DNA of 64,000 nt from Phycomyces nitens (Eukaryota > Mucoromycota > Mucoromycetes > Mucorales > Phycomycetaceae), in contig JAHRBC010000001.1 of NCBI GenBank assembly GCA_022702545.1, positions 6,448,001 through 6,512,000 on the forward strand, read 5' to 3'. Below, in pieces: positions 1 through 11,835 of this stretch. The position numbers and the translations under genes are program-made. Under the pieces are notes generated by a model. That model was not told where the DNA came from and did not search any database. It saw nothing but the letters and a program-made list of their open reading frames with translations. How positions within the stretch are numbered: the stretch's first letter is position 1; each line of letters starts with the position of its first letter.

Positions 1-907
1 GAATATCCAGCCTGATTGAAGCAATTCAGTGAATTTATATATATATATGAAAAAAAAACCATTTGCAGATTCAGGGCAGGCATGGTTTCAAAGTGAGCTC
101 TTTGTGAGACTGATTTCATAATTGAAACTACAAGGCCATTTAGTCATTTAGCCAATATGTTTTATTTTTTATTGCTTAATTGATCTATAATATTACCAGG
201 TACAGAATACTCTTGACATGAATAAATGGCCAAGAAAGAATGGCTTGCAGGTCATAAACAGCCCAGTTGTCTATACTGTGTATTGGTGACAATATACAGC
301 ACAATACAATTCAATGGGCCACATTATAGATATTAAGCATCCAAACATTGCCAAATAATACTGACAAGATGTTAGACATAAAAATGATACATCGATGTGT
401 ATATATAATCTATATGTGATTCTTTATTAGTATGTATAACAAGATTATAATGATTATTTTTCTGAAATAAGAGCAGAAATTGATCATTGGCATCTCCCGA
501 GTCAGTCTTGACTCTTTGTAATGTTTTGTGCACTTTAATATATATTCTTTGAGAATTTTCAATATAATCCCAGGTGCATCGTAGACAAGACCTTTGGCTA
601 TTGAAAATGGAGTCCAATACATATATTATTTGCCTTCTTTTTCTTATTTAATAATAAAACTAGTCTACCAAAGATTTTCAGAGGCATAATCTAATGGTCA
701 TGGATTTACATTGATATTGGATATCAATATATTACCATGGGCCCAAAAGTGTCTAGAAAATGTATCTAGAAAATGTCTTTATGGCACTTTGGGTATTGTG
801 GCCTGTCCATTTGGTTAGTGGCTATATTTATTTATTCTTTATTCTTTGGATTATGTGTAATATATAGAGTAGGGAGTGGTAATGCAAGTGAAGTTCATAA
901 AGGGATT
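1..907. other. Intergenic, no gene supported
   Basis: AT-rich sequence before the COQ7 stop codon. A minus-strand stretch at about 410-620 is open in two overlapping frames and looks weakly protein-like, but it has no recognisable domain, no convincing splice sites and no continuation, so it is not called. The last 150 bases are probably COQ7 3' UTR. Confidence 0.5.
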
Positions 908-1601
908 TTATACGCGCTCAGCCACCCAGATTGCCGTTTTACAGCCCTGCATAATTCCAGCCTTGAGTACACTGTGGAACGGTGCCTGTCGAGCATCGTG
1001 CTGAACTGCAATATCATGGTGCTCAAGCTCTTCATCTCTAAACTGGGCCACGGTCTATAGTTTACACAAATACCAATGTTGCCTTAGTAAGGCCACCATA
1101 TAACTCTCATCAAGTTACCTTGCTAAGGTCAACCAGCTGCTGGTTGTGGTCCCCGAACCCCCACAGCTCTCTCAACTGATCATCATAGTGGTTTCCAATC
1201 ACTGTCTCTACTGCCTCTGTACAGGCCATAGCTGCTTCTTTTCCCATCAGTGCAGTAGCGGCTCCCAATGCAAACCCTGCTGCTTCCCAGACAGGACGCA
1301 ACAGACTAGGCCTGACACGATGCTCGCCAATAAGATGGTTAAACCTCTCGAGATGCTGCTTCTCCTGTTCCCACATCTCATGAAGAATAGGTCCCAACTT
1401 CTTGTCATTTCCAAGAATTGCCAACTGGCCCTTGTAGATATAGTATGCTCCAACTTCGCCAGCCTGGTCAACACGAATCATAGGCTCCAGAGCATCTTTC
1501 TCGCGTTGTGTTAAACTGCGCTGGCTCACACCAGGGAGAGTAGAATAAAGTCGCACTGGGCGGCTCAAACGTAAAGTCGACAAGGCTGCTTTTGAAATCA
1601 T
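908..1601 (-). CDS. COQ7: COQ7, demethoxyubiquinone hydroxylase
   Basis: Di-iron monooxygenase that hydroxylates demethoxyubiquinone in mitochondrial ubiquinone synthesis. Two exons: 1601-1119 (161 codons) and 1042-908 (44 codons plus TAA), joined across a 76-bp GT-AG intron (1118-1043), giving 205 residues. The start is the ATG at 1601, followed by a basic, Ser/Arg-rich stretch (MISKAALSTLRLSRPVRLYS) typical of a mitochondrial presequence. The iron-ligand helices are visible: VDQAGEVGA, WEQEKQH, ACTEAVETVIGNHY and, in exon 2, DEELEHHD. The C-terminus WVAERV is typical of the family. The second exon is easily missed because the first exon runs straight into a stop after SKVT. It is divergent from UMP1, with start codons 236 bp apart. 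Family identity is clear; the exon join follows frame and consensus. Confidence 0.97.
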
Positions 1602-1837
1602 TATGTTCCCGAGAGTTGATAAAGAGGTCTTTATAAATAATAATAATAAAAATACACGGATATTTGTATATCGAGCAAGGGCCTTTTTGTTTTTTCTTCC
1701 TCCAGCTCCAAAACCTCTTTTGAAAAGAGTCGATTGCCTTGTTAGGAAGTGTGTGTGACTGTTCAGAAGAGGACGCGCAATCCCACATCACTTGCCTTGC
1801 GCGTCTTCTCTCTTGTTCAAGCATCACAATTCTTACC
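1602..1837. promoter_or_regulatory. Bidirectional COQ7/UMP1 promoter with GC-rich palindrome
   Basis: The only non-coding DNA between two divergent start codons. It holds an (AAT)-rich patch near 1630-1650 and a perfect 9-bp inverted repeat, GACGCGCAA (1772-1780) and TTGCGCGTC (1797-1805), centred about 50 bp upstream of the UMP1 ATG. The arms stand out against AT-rich surroundings and contain an ACGCG core. Which factor binds is not known. Confidence 0.45.
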
Positions 1838-2540
1838 ATGGTGAGCCAATAACCATACAGCACTTCTTTACAAGAGCCTATAGGACCTTTGTACTTATAA
1901 ACTCTCTAGTCTTTCCGCATCGCCCCAAGTGCTCGCCCAGAGATTACCACCAAGTCGACTTTCGATACCTCACACTCCGAATTCGGTAGTCATGACACAC
2001 TCCGTCATGGCACTCGCTCCATCAAGACCGAGGTCACACCTGGCCATCCTCTCGAGCACAGACTTAGCCAGGTACAGCACAAGCTGAACCAAGAATCTTT
2101 CGAGACGAGCATCTAACACAAAGTATAGTGGGGAGAGACACAATGGGAGCTCAAGTTGAACATGGCACGCCAAACATACGGTATGCATGCTCCTATTCGC
2201 ATGATGATGGAGAGAAGCCTGGTTGCCAAGGTATGAACATATGGTTACATGGCTATCTACACAGTCTAGACCAAAACAATAAAGAACAACCTTGACTAAT
2301 ATGGGATTCTTGGGGGGTGATTGTTGTAGCATGGACGCATGCCTGTTCTGCCGTCTTCCAACCTTCACATGGATATCTTGATGGGAAAGGATGAGACTAT
2401 TGACTATGAAGATTTCTTGAATGGTAAGGGAATAAAGTGGTGTAGTTGATGGTATTGATTTTTTTTTTCAATTAGATCCTTCTCTGTCCACCGATATGCT
2501 GGATATCCATGCCACCATGGAGAAGAAGCTCAATCTCTGA
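1838..2540 (+). CDS. UMP1: UMP1/POMP, 20S proteasome maturation factor
   Basis: Chaperone of 20S proteasome half-mers, degraded as the first substrate of the new proteasome. Five coding exons: 1838-1840 (ATG only), 1910-2071, 2129-2230, 2330-2423, 2476-2540. They sum to 426 bases, that is 141 residues, the length of human POMP. Diagnostic stretches are EFGSHDTLRHG in exon 2, LKLNMARQTYGMHAPIRMMM in exon 3, and SSNLHMDILMGKDETIDYED across exon 4, ending EKKLNL. All junctions are GT-AG and keep frame. The intron directly after the initiator ATG is inferred, because the next open stretch (SFRIAP) has no other in-frame ATG and follows a good acceptor. The gene converges on the acyl-CoA carboxylase gene, with only 102 bp between stops. 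Confidence 0.95.
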
Positions 2541-2642
2541 ACCTACTGCTAACAATCTTTTTTTTTCTCACTCTTTATATCCTAAAGAAATATATTGCCA
2601 ATAAAACAAATCAAGAGGGATTGATTAAAGACTTGATTCCTG

Positions 2643-5328
2643 TCAAACTTCGTCTATATGGCATAATAGCACCCGGGCATCCACAAGCTGGTTCTCTTCT
2701 ACACGCATGGTAACCTTTCCAACATGACGACTGAGGATCTTGATTTCGGTCTTCATGGACTCTACTGACAGCAGGGGAACATTCTTTTGTACAAGAGTCC
2801 CTGTAGGAGCCAGTATCTTGAGGATACGACAAGGCATAGACGATGTGTAAGGGGTAACTAGAAAGCAATAGAGCCAGATGTGTTGGTTTGTGGATGTGTG
2901 AGGAGAGTTACATACCCTTGTCATCCTCTGTGGCAGATACGGCACTCTTTAGTCTATCCACTTTAACCAGTTCTGTTTGATGGCCCTCACTAAAATCATG
3001 GACAAAGATGGATCTCTCATTCACATCACGGACCTCTGTAGCTACATAAAAGTATTTCTGGACACCGTCTAGTAGACCATTAGCCTTCTTCTTTCTTTCT
3101 ATGTCTTGAATAATATCTACTTACTGATAGCCAGACGAACAAGCCCTTTGGTTCCTTGAATACCACTTGGACCAGGTATCTCTTTTTCCATGTCTGTCTC
3201 AAATAAAACCACATCCAACATTTGGGGCTCTGTGGTGTCCTTTGTAAGACTAACGTTGCATTGGAATCGGTGTCTTTTCTCTTGTTCTCCCAAGTAATCG
3301 TATTCTATCTTTGCCTCTTGCTGATTATTGACCATAAACATCATATGTGGCTTCTTGACTTGTACATTACGCCATCTGGGAGGTATGTTACGGAGAATGC
3401 TCTTCTCCTCTTTGCGACATACCCAATCATACATCAGAGCAGCCACTGCGCTTGGGTAGAATGTGTTGGATAGGGGAGGAAATAGAGCATTGGCTTCATT
3501 GCTGATAAATTTTGTATCAAAGATGCCTCCTTGAAACAGAGCATTGTTCATGATGCTCAACAAGAACTTTTGATTGGTAGTTACCCCCAATACAACGGTG
3601 CGAGATAGTGTAGTGATCATACTCTGGATGGCCTCTGTACGGGTAGGAGCATGTACAATAATCTTGGCAATCATGGAATCATAAAATATCGATATAGATG
3701 ACCCTGTAGTATAAATGTTACTTTTAGCTCATCTGGCCTCAATAACACGTACCATCTTCTACACCTGTATCGTAACGTACACCTGGAAGTCGGCGGGCGG
3801 CATCGACAGTACTCCACTTGCGAATCACACCCGTCCGAGGCCCAAAATCTGTATCTGGATCTTCTGCACATAATCTACACTCAATAGCATGGCCATTGAA
3901 TTTGATATTATCCAATATACCAAGCGTCTTGAGGTTTGCCCCTAGGAAAATGCATTCATTCTTGGGTCCAATCGAGTGTTTATTCTTGCCCTTTACCTTG
4001 GGCAACCATTATCTGTATTTCCACTAGATCCAACCCAGAAATTGCTTCTGTGATGGGATGTTCTACTTGCAAGCGAGTGTTTAACTCGAGAAAGTAAAAC
4101 TTTTTTGTGCTTTCATCCTGTATATTATTATTATTATTATCTTTAGCATCTTGTTATAATGGTCTTGGGTATTTATTACCAGGATAAATTCAACTGTGCC
4201 TGCTCCTTCGTATCCCAATTGACGACCAAGTTCTACGGCGGCGCTTGTCATGGACTTTCGAAGCACTTTATCGACAGCAGGCGACGGTGTTTCCTAAGAG
4301 AATTATAAGCCTTTTAAAAGCTGTAATATATCAAAGGGGTTTCTTACCTCAATAATCTTTTGGTGTCTTCTTTGGATAGAGCAATCGCGTTCGTTTATAT
4401 GATACACATTGCCGTATTGGTCGCCAAATATTTGTACCTGCCATTCAGAATAAATAATATTGCTTCATGGTAAAGATGTCTACCTCTACGTGGCGAACAC
4501 TCTCAAAATATTTTTCAATAAGCAGTTTGTCACATCCAAATGAACGCAAGGACTCTCCCTTTGCAGCCTCGATTTCTTCCTGTAGCCTGATTCCAAAGTA
4601 TAAAATATGAATATATCGATGTACAAAACTAGTGAATTACTTTTCGGTATTATACACTGCTCGCATGCCCTTTCCTCCTCCTCCAGCAGAGGCCTTGAGA
4701 AGAACAGGAAACTCTGGATATTTATTTTGGGTTTAGTTGAGCCTTGTTCATCAGTTGATCATTACCAATCTTTTTGGCTTCGTTTTCCAAGCGTTCCATG
4801 GTTTGATCTTCATCATGATACCCAGGAATCAAAGGTATGTCTATGGCATATCTTGTGATAAACTCTTTGGCTGCACTCTATACATCTTTATTAAGACTTT
4901 ATAGCTAAGCCATGGACCACTTGCCTTGTCGCCAATTGTACGAATCGAATCTGCTTTTGGACCAATGAATATCAATCCAGCCTGGGTTACTTGATCCGCA
5001 AAATCCGCATTTTCAGACAGGAACCCATAGCCTGGGTGAATCGCATTTGAACCAGAGATCAAGGCCGTATGTATTATTCTCTGGCCATTCAAATACGACT
5101 GAGCAGCAACAGAGTCTCCAATGTAGTGTGCTTCGTCTGCCATTTTCACAAAGGGCGCATTTTCATCACTAACCAAACGGTCAGTCTCTTGTTCAAATTG
5201 TACTGCTTGTATTGTTACCTATCCGAATAAACCGCGACAGTGGAGATGCCTAGACGGTTGCAAGTGCGAATGATGCGACATGCAATCTCACCTCGATTTG
5301 CAATGAGTATCTTGTAAATAGTAACCAT
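2643..5328 (-). CDS. Biotin-dependent acyl-CoA carboxylase alpha subunit (MCC/PCC-like)
   Basis: Multi-exon gene. The start is the ATG at 5328, exon 1 is 5328-5219, and exon 2 begins at 5168 in frame. The N-terminus [15 protein letters not shown] opens the biotin carboxylase domain directly. The ATP-grasp glycine loop [11 protein letters not shown], the HVEVQIFGD and [15 protein letters not shown] segments and [12 protein letters not shown] follow. A middle region ([13 protein letters not shown] onward) joins to a C-terminal biotinyl domain with the lysine in VESMKTEI, 36 residues from the end, as expected for a BCCP. The enzyme should carboxylate an acyl-CoA with a separate beta (carboxyltransferase) subunit, which is not in the window. 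There is no mitochondrial presequence before the catalytic domain, so it may be cytosolic or the presequence may lie on an unseen upstream exon. The substrate cannot be told from sequence by eye; methylcrotonyl-CoA is one option. Confidence 0.88.
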
Positions 5329-5633
5329 GTAAAAGAAAGGTATTGGGGGCCCTCTCCCCCCCTTTTTTTTTGTTATTATTATTATTATGATTATTATGAT
5401 TAGTGTTTTTGAGTGTGAGAACTATAGAATCCAATTTCTATTTTTGCTTGTTAAACATGACAAAAGACTATTAAATATATAAAGATGTTTCAAATGTCAT
5501 TATAACTCTTTATTTATTTAGCTTGTTTTATACATGTAAGTTTTTGTTTATATATACATATATATATATATATATATCTGCCTTATTCGCCATACTAAAG
5601 ACTCAAAGTCAATAACCAACCATTGCCACATAG
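5329..5633. other. Intergenic between carboxylase start and SGT1 stop
   Basis: AT-rich sequence with poly-pyrimidine near 5349-5371, (ATT) repeats near 5373-5400 and a (TA) run near 5552-5576. It presumably holds the carboxylase promoter and the SGT1 3' UTR. No coding sequence is seen. Confidence 0.6.
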
Positions 5634-7238
5634 CTAACCAATCTGCCTTACCTTCTTTGCAATCATGCCCTCTGGTGGCTTTGTCTCTACAGCCTTGGCG
5701 CCAACTTCTGACCAGTTTGTAGACAGACAGGTACCATTACTCTCCACAAAGCTCTTCATCATCGCGCGCTTGGTATCATCGTCTGCGTTGCTATAGATTT
5801 GCTGGAACATGGCATTGAGAGCCTTTTCGCCCTCTGGCTTTTCCTGTTCCTTTTCAATCTCTTTGGCCAACTTTCCCCAATCCTTGCCCTTTTTTGTAGT
5901 CTGGGAAGCAACGGCCACTAAAGAAAAGACATGTAAGAGATTCTGGGCATGCCAAAACAGACATTTTTATATTGGGCTTACTTGAGCTGGTATTGAGATC
6001 CTCGCCCTCCAATGTACCCCACATAATACCCTCGAGTGCCTTTTTGAGCTTAATCTCAATCTTTGTCGAAAGAATCTTGAATGATGACTGGGAGGGATCA
6101 ATGTCATGGGCAAGAGGATCGAGCTCAAGGTTGTAGTCTGATCCAGAAGGCAATCTGATCGTCAGGGAAATCTGTGTAATCAATCGTTTCAATCAATCAA
6201 AGAGGTTCATTGTCAAACTTCAAACTTACAGCCTTTTCGTGAAACTCAAGGTTCACAGCTCCAGGCTTGACACCCTTGATGAATACTTCAACTGTAACAA
6301 ACTTTTCACTCTGGAACCATTCGTGTCTAAAAAAAAAGATTTTATTAGCCAACTATAAAGAGGTCCATTGACTGGATCCTGGATCTGTCTTGGTATCTTA
6401 CCTGACTCTTACAGCCTGGGGGGTTACTGGGGCTGGGACAGTTGCACCAGCAATAGGTTCAGGCAAAGTTGTAGTGCTTGCAGTGGGAGCAGTGGGAGCA
6501 GCCTTGGGTGTTGCAGTGGGAGCAGCCTTGGGTGTCGCAGTAGGAGCAGCCTTGGGTGCTGCAGTAGGAGTAGCTGTGGGTGCTGCAGTAGGAGGAGCCG
6601 TGGGTGTCGCAGTAGGAGGAGCAGGAGGAGTGACGACTATTTGGAAACATAAAGATACACAAAGAACATCTTGCTAAGCCTGGAAATTCTTGTTCTACTT
6701 GCTGCGGAACCGTCAAAGAGTCCTTTATTCTTACCAGCTGGGACCTTGTCTGAGTTCTTTTTAAGCCATGTCACCAACGTTCTTTCGTTGGGGTTGAGCT
6801 GCTTTGAAGTATCAAGATGCTTCTGGGCCTCTGCATAGCGATGGAGTTGATGAAGTGTGATTCTGTTGGAAGATCTTGTTAATAATCTCTAATCACAATG
6901 AGTATCACCTACCCATTCTGCAAATGAGCCTTGGCCAACAGACTGTCTGAACCCTTGGTGTCTTTGATGATAGAAAGAGCCTTTTTGGCATCCTCAAGGG
7001 CCTTTTCGAATTCCTTGGTCTTTTGATAGGTGACACATCTTTATTTTGTATAATTGGATGGTTTATGAGCTTTTTCATGCCATCTAAATTTCTCTATTTT
7101 AAGCGCGTACCTTTTCAAGAGATAGTCGGCATTGGTGGGCTCCAGAGAGATAGCCTTGGTAAATAGACCAATAGCTTCTTCATAGTCATCATCAAAGAAG
7201 GCTTCAGAGGCCTTTGAATAGAATTCTGAACCACTCAT
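5634..7238 (-). CDS. SGT1: SGT1, HSP90 cochaperone (TPR-CS-SGS)
   Basis: Adaptor between HSP90 and SCF ubiquitin ligase or kinetochore assembly factors. The ATG at 7238 begins MSGSEFYSKASEAFFDDDYE, the first TPR helix pair. Three TPR-like units follow on separate small exons. Next comes a Pro-Thr-Ala linker built from a 24-bp repeat (6480-6630), then the CS domain (HEWFQSEKFVTVEVF, ISLTIRLPSGSDYNLELDPL, KIEIKLKKALEGIMWGTLEG). The gene ends in the SGS domain (KGKDWGKLAKEIEKEQE, ALNAMFQQIYSNADDDTKRA, TKPPEGMIAKKVRQIG). All three family domains are present in the usual order, so the call is firm. Introns lie between the TPR exons and within and after the CS region. The repeat linker is longer and more regular than the usual variable linker. 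Confidence 0.95.
6480..6630 (-). repeat. 24-bp coding minisatellite in SGT1 linker
   Basis: About six tandem copies of a 24-bp unit, each encoding eight residues of the type APTATPKA, between the TPR and CS domains of SGT1. The three copies nearest 6480 are almost identical and the copies toward 6630 have drifted. Whole-codon length keeps the frame, so copy number could vary without loss of function. Confidence 0.9.
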
Positions 7239-8006
7239 GAAAAAAAAAGAAGTTGAAAGAAAGACAAGTAAACCAAAATTTCAAAAACTGGCGGTTTATA
7301 TGGGATAAATGACTACGGCACCATCACAATCACAAACTTGGCTTTGTAACTCAATACACGGCTGTGACGTTGCACAGGCAAGAATCCGATTCTGTTGCGC
7401 ACCAATTCAGGAGACGCACCGACTCTGTGGCTCTTTTGAAGCATATTTCCAAGCATCACGAACCAAGATGTCTATTTATATGAAATGGTATTATATGAGA
7501 CCATTGGCTTCAAGGTCTCTTTTAAAGAAGTTCCTTTGTTTTAAATATATATATATATATATATTCATGATACCATTTGAATTCCATTAAATGAGCCCCG
7601 TAATGAACATTTCTTTGAATATTACTTTCATAATTACATCTCTATCATATATGTGTATAAAAAAGCCAAATGCCTGCCCCCTTTTTATATATTTATACAT
7701 TTATATATATTAATCATGATCTCTTGAGGTATGTCTCTTTATCATTAAAATACTCAATTAATTCTATAAAGATCAATTCTACCAGTGTTTTGGATACATT
7801 TAGGAGCACAAGGCAACCAATACCAACCTCTTTTTATCTACATAGTTGAAAGAGGGTTATGCAATGGTCTAGGCGGTTCTTCAATGGAAGTTGGGGGAAG
7901 TAGATCCTTGCCTTCAGGAGGTCAGAAAGCATCTCTCTATAAAGAGGGCCAAGTGCACCGCGTCCATGTCCAAACCATCTTTCTTTCCATCATTCATCTT
8001 ACTAAC
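7239..8006. promoter_or_regulatory. SGT1/ERV29 divergent intergenic region
   Basis: Carries the promoters of SGT1 and the SURF4 homologue. It has a (TA)n tract at 7544-7564 and AT-rich DNA to about 7780. Sequence at 7780-8006 is less AT-biased and is probably the SURF4 5' UTR; an upstream ATG reading frame beginning at 7785 overlaps the SURF4 exon out of frame with the SURF4 protein. No other gene is seen. Confidence 0.5.
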
Positions 8007-8946
8007 ATGGACTCCATTCAAGCTCAAGTCAAAGTTACATGCGATCAAGCCGAAAATCTCATTGACCGAGTCAAACGTCCGTTGAAGCCTCATTTGCCAA
8101 CTGTCAGTCGGTTCCTGATCGTAGCCACATTCTTTGAAGATTCCTTTCGGATCATCTTTCAGTGGTCTGATCAAAAGAGCTACCTTGAAGAAATCCGTTC
8201 TTTCCCCTCTTTTATTGCCATTTTGTTCCTATTAGCCAATGTGGTGGTGAGTCATTGGTACCAGCGTCTATGCGTGATCTAATCTTGACGACTAGGCAAT
8301 GCTGGGATTCTCTTCTTCACTTATAGCAAAGAAACATGTGAGTGTGGCAATTGCTGGTCTATCCACTGTCATGGTCTCCCAGGCTCTTGTCTATGGTCTG
8401 GTCTTTGATTTGGTAAGTCTTGATGTGATGAATCGCTGGAATCTCTTTAACATGTATAATTCCAATCTATAGCTCTTCTTCCTCCGCAACATGTCTATAA
8501 CCGGTGGCCTCTTGCTCTGTCTGTCCGAGTCTCTCTTACGCCAACGCAAAAAGAGCGTCTTTGCATCCCTGCCACAACTGTCAGAAATTGAGCGACACAT
8601 GTATTTCCAACTGGCTGGCCGAGTCTTGCTGGTCCTGTTGTTTATTGGGTTTGTGGTTCACGGTCAATGGAGCGTTACTTGGGCTATTGTGTCATTAGTT
8701 GGTCTGGCTGCATGTGTGATGGTAGTGGTTGGATTTAGAGCCAAGTGGTCGGCCACACTGCTTGTTTCTCTCCTGAGTGTCATGAATGTGGTGGTAAACA
8801 ATTGGTGGTCGATACAGCACTCGAGCCCTCATCGTGATTTCAGAAAATACGACTTTTTCCAGACATTGAGTATTGTGGGTGGCCTAATGCTCTTGATATC
8901 TATCGGTCCCGGAAACCTGAGCTACGACGAAAAGAAAGAATATTAA
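8007..8946 (+). CDS. ERV29: SURF4/Erv29 ER cargo receptor
   Basis: Multi-pass receptor that loads soluble secretory cargo into COPII vesicles and cycles between ER and Golgi. Three exons: 8007-8246, 8296-8412 and 8473-8946, with introns of 49 and 60 bp, giving 276 residues (human SURF4 has 269). The start MDSIQAQVKVTCDQAENLID is followed by LPTVSRFLIVATFFEDSFRI, a family hallmark. Several hydrophobic segments follow, including SVTWAIVSLVGLAACVMVVV. The last four residues are KKEY, a KKxx dilysine ER-retrieval signal in the correct position for COPI binding. The chosen ATG keeps the family N-terminus. The gene converges on the anoctamin gene, with 102 bp between stops. Confidence 0.96.
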
Positions 8947-9048
8947 AAACAAAATAGAGATCTTTATTGTACAAAGAAATAAACATAACAAGACGTCCAT
9001 TTTTTTGCATTGATACTTTTGTTTTTATTTTTATTTTTATTTTCATGT

Positions 9049-11835
9049 TCACTTTGTCTTGAACACGGCTTCGACAAGACGAATGCCTTCCTGGTTCTGA
9101 CCATCCTGGCTGGTACGATCAGACCAGACATACTTTGTAAGCTCATCCTGGGACTCTTCGCGGTCCCAGCTACTGTTGGCATCCTGCTTTACTGCTGACT
9201 GACTTGAAGAGGCCAGACGCTCCAGCCAGACCTTCTTTAGCTTGTAATCTTCTTTCTTGACCACCACATCAGACCAGCTAGGGATGGTCTCGATTGCAGT
9301 CTGGATGAGAAGGCGGACAACAACATACAAGTGCTCAGATACCATGATGGCTATCAAGGTCAAGATAGGTGTATAAGAGGAGTGAATGTTGGTCGAAGGG
9401 TGGAAAAGATAGGCAAAGGAGGCCATGGTAATCGAAGACAGCCAGACAAGAGTTTCCTACAAGGGAAATTGGTTGGATTTGGGGTTTTTTTTTTTAAAAA
9501 AAAAAAAAAAAAGCACCAAACAGTCAGTTTCCTTACCATGTTGCCGATCCAAGGACCTGCTCCTTCAGCTCTCAATGGAATAGGACGTCTTTTTGTAAAT
9601 CGTATGGTGAGAAATACGTTTTCAATGACAATAAAGTTCCTTTAGTACCGTACCTTGTGTATTTACAAATCTTGAGTGCATCACTGCGCAATTCGACCCA
9701 GTTGTTCAGCATACAGCACAAGGCAGTAAGCGGCCAGACAGTAGAGAACATGCTCACATAGCCAAACTGCTTTAGGTTAGACATCCCTTTTTTTGCAATC
9801 TATTGTCTCCCTCTTTTCTTTTTTACTCATAACGTACCTGGATCACCATTTCAACATAATCTGTGTAAATATTGTATTCTTCCAATCCGACTTGCTTGTA
9901 GACTCTCTTCATAAAGGAAGCCTCTGGTCCGGATAACGCAGCTGTGCCAAGCTGGTCTTCAGAAAAGGAAGACTCTGTGTTTCCCTTTGTAACCTTTTCC
10001 TTGAGTTTCTGGGCCTCTGGCATGGCCTTCTGCATGATGTAAGGCACAATCATCTCGGTTGCAAAACCAACAACTTGTCCTGTTACAACAAAATATACCA
10101 ACTGGTCTCTGAGACGCAAAAAGTCAACTTTCTTGTGGTCGTGGCTAATGTTGTAATGAGATAGGTATGGGAGAACATGGTCACCAAAAGGAATATAAAC
10201 CCATCCGGTAATAAACTAGCAGATCGTACAAATGATTAGCAGCCTACAAACGTGGGTATGTATACATGTGAATTACCAGGGAGAGGTAGCCGACAAGGAA
10301 ATTTGCAATAAAGATCTTTTTGGTGTAGTTGGATTCCCAAGAAGCATCTGTCTTGTGCATCTCCCAGTCATTAAGAATCTTGACCCATTTGTTGTAAAAG
10401 TTTGTCATGGTAGGGATGAACAACACATATCCAATGGTTGGAGCATAGTGCTATGGAGCAATGCATAAGCTTATATTCCAAGGCCTCAAAACTGACTTAC
10501 CAATACTTGAGCAAACGGACCAGTGTAATACTCGTGCAAGAACAGTTGCAAGAAGAACACAAAACCCACAATGGAACTGAGAAACATTGCACCGAGCGCT
10601 ACACCAGGAATAGATAGAATACGACGAACAATGGTTTTCCAGGGAGCAACATATGGGAGTTCTTCGCCTGTAACTTCATCTTTAACCGTTCCATCTCCTC
10701 CATACTCTGCACGTCTCTTTTCATATTTAGAGCAGTTTCGAACACCCCACATTACAGCCAGCTCCTTTTCTTTTCTCTTCCACATCTCCAGGTAAACTAC
10801 TGCCCACACCAGCATGAATAAGGAAAATGCAATGGTCAATGTGTTTGTGTGGGTCATGAATACAAAGGCTCCTAGTACTGAAGGCACACTGAGCCACAAA
10901 AAGTAGTTTTGTAGAAATGCAAAGTAGTAGGCAATCTAAGAAATAATAGACAATGTGTTGGATTTTTATCTCTGCAACAACCCCAAGATCTTACCTTTTC
11001 ACCAAACTGATCGCGGATCTGGTTTATATCTTTTTGATCAAGCATCCACTTCTTGGACCAAGACTTGATCCATTTCTACGATATCCAAACTGTCAGACGT
11101 CTATTTCTTTTAAAGCTAACCGCTTATTACCTTGTCAAAATCCTCGTCGTGTAGTGGCATGATACTATCGACACACTCGTCCAAATCAGGGGATATACTT
11201 GCACCTCCTTCTGACTCGGGCGAAGTAATCAAATCGTATACAAGTCTGAGACGCTCGGCATTTGTGACATCATTCATACTGATCGACCGACTCTTTCCAT
11301 CCTCTTCAATATCATCTACACGCACACCCAACAAGAAATCGCGTATGCTAATAGACATTCTTATTAGCTATCCGTTCAAAAATACTTCTTTTTTTCTTTT
11401 AAAAAAAAGAGAGTTCGTGGAATAGAATACTTGCCGTTCTCTTTTGAGTGCTTGGTGGAGCAATGCGGATGGGCAGCCGACAAGAACGAGCAATACACCT
11501 CTTTCTTTGCCAGGTCTGATTTGGAACCGAAGTCCCACTGTACTCAGTTTTGTGGTGAGACTCTGCAGCGCCTTTGTGGTCTTGGCTTCGAGTTGCTCTC
11601 TGGTTAGATCAGGTTGAGTAGTAGGGAATTTGAAGACGATGACGAAGTCTACGCCAGCATTTGATTTGTATGACTCTGATGTTTTGTTGGCTGGACATTG
11701 GTCACCAAGGCTTTTTTCAATGGGAGCTTGGTCGACAGGGCATTGTCCTGCAGGAGGTGTCTTTGCCAATGCCTCTGTGGGAAATAAGTGGGAAAACTGC
11801 TTCTGGCTGCCTAGTTCAGAGGCTTCTTCTGACAT
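9049..11835 (-). CDS. Anoctamin/TMEM16 family protein (Ist2-like)
   Basis: Polytopic membrane protein of the anoctamin family. In fungi these act as ER-plasma membrane tethers (Ist2) or Ca-activated lipid scramblases. The start is the ATG at 11835 ([11 protein letters not shown]); longer readings use a non-ATG codon. A soluble N-terminal domain ([37 protein letters not shown]) precedes the membrane part. The membrane part opens at [17 protein letters not shown] and contains [57 protein letters not shown] and [20 protein letters not shown], all typical anoctamin segments. The C-terminal hydrophobic segment near 9330-9400 is followed by a charged tail ending VFKTK. At least seven introns. I did not find the long polybasic C-terminal tail of yeast Ist2, so the tethering role is uncertain and scramblase or channel activity is equally possible. 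Confidence 0.9.

Noticed and set aside
773..1060. Plus-strand 95-codon open frame
   Set aside because: Its right half is antisense to COQ7 exon 2 and the left half has no support.
1146..1514. Plus-strand open frame of 122 codons
   Set aside because: Antisense shadow of COQ7 exon 1.
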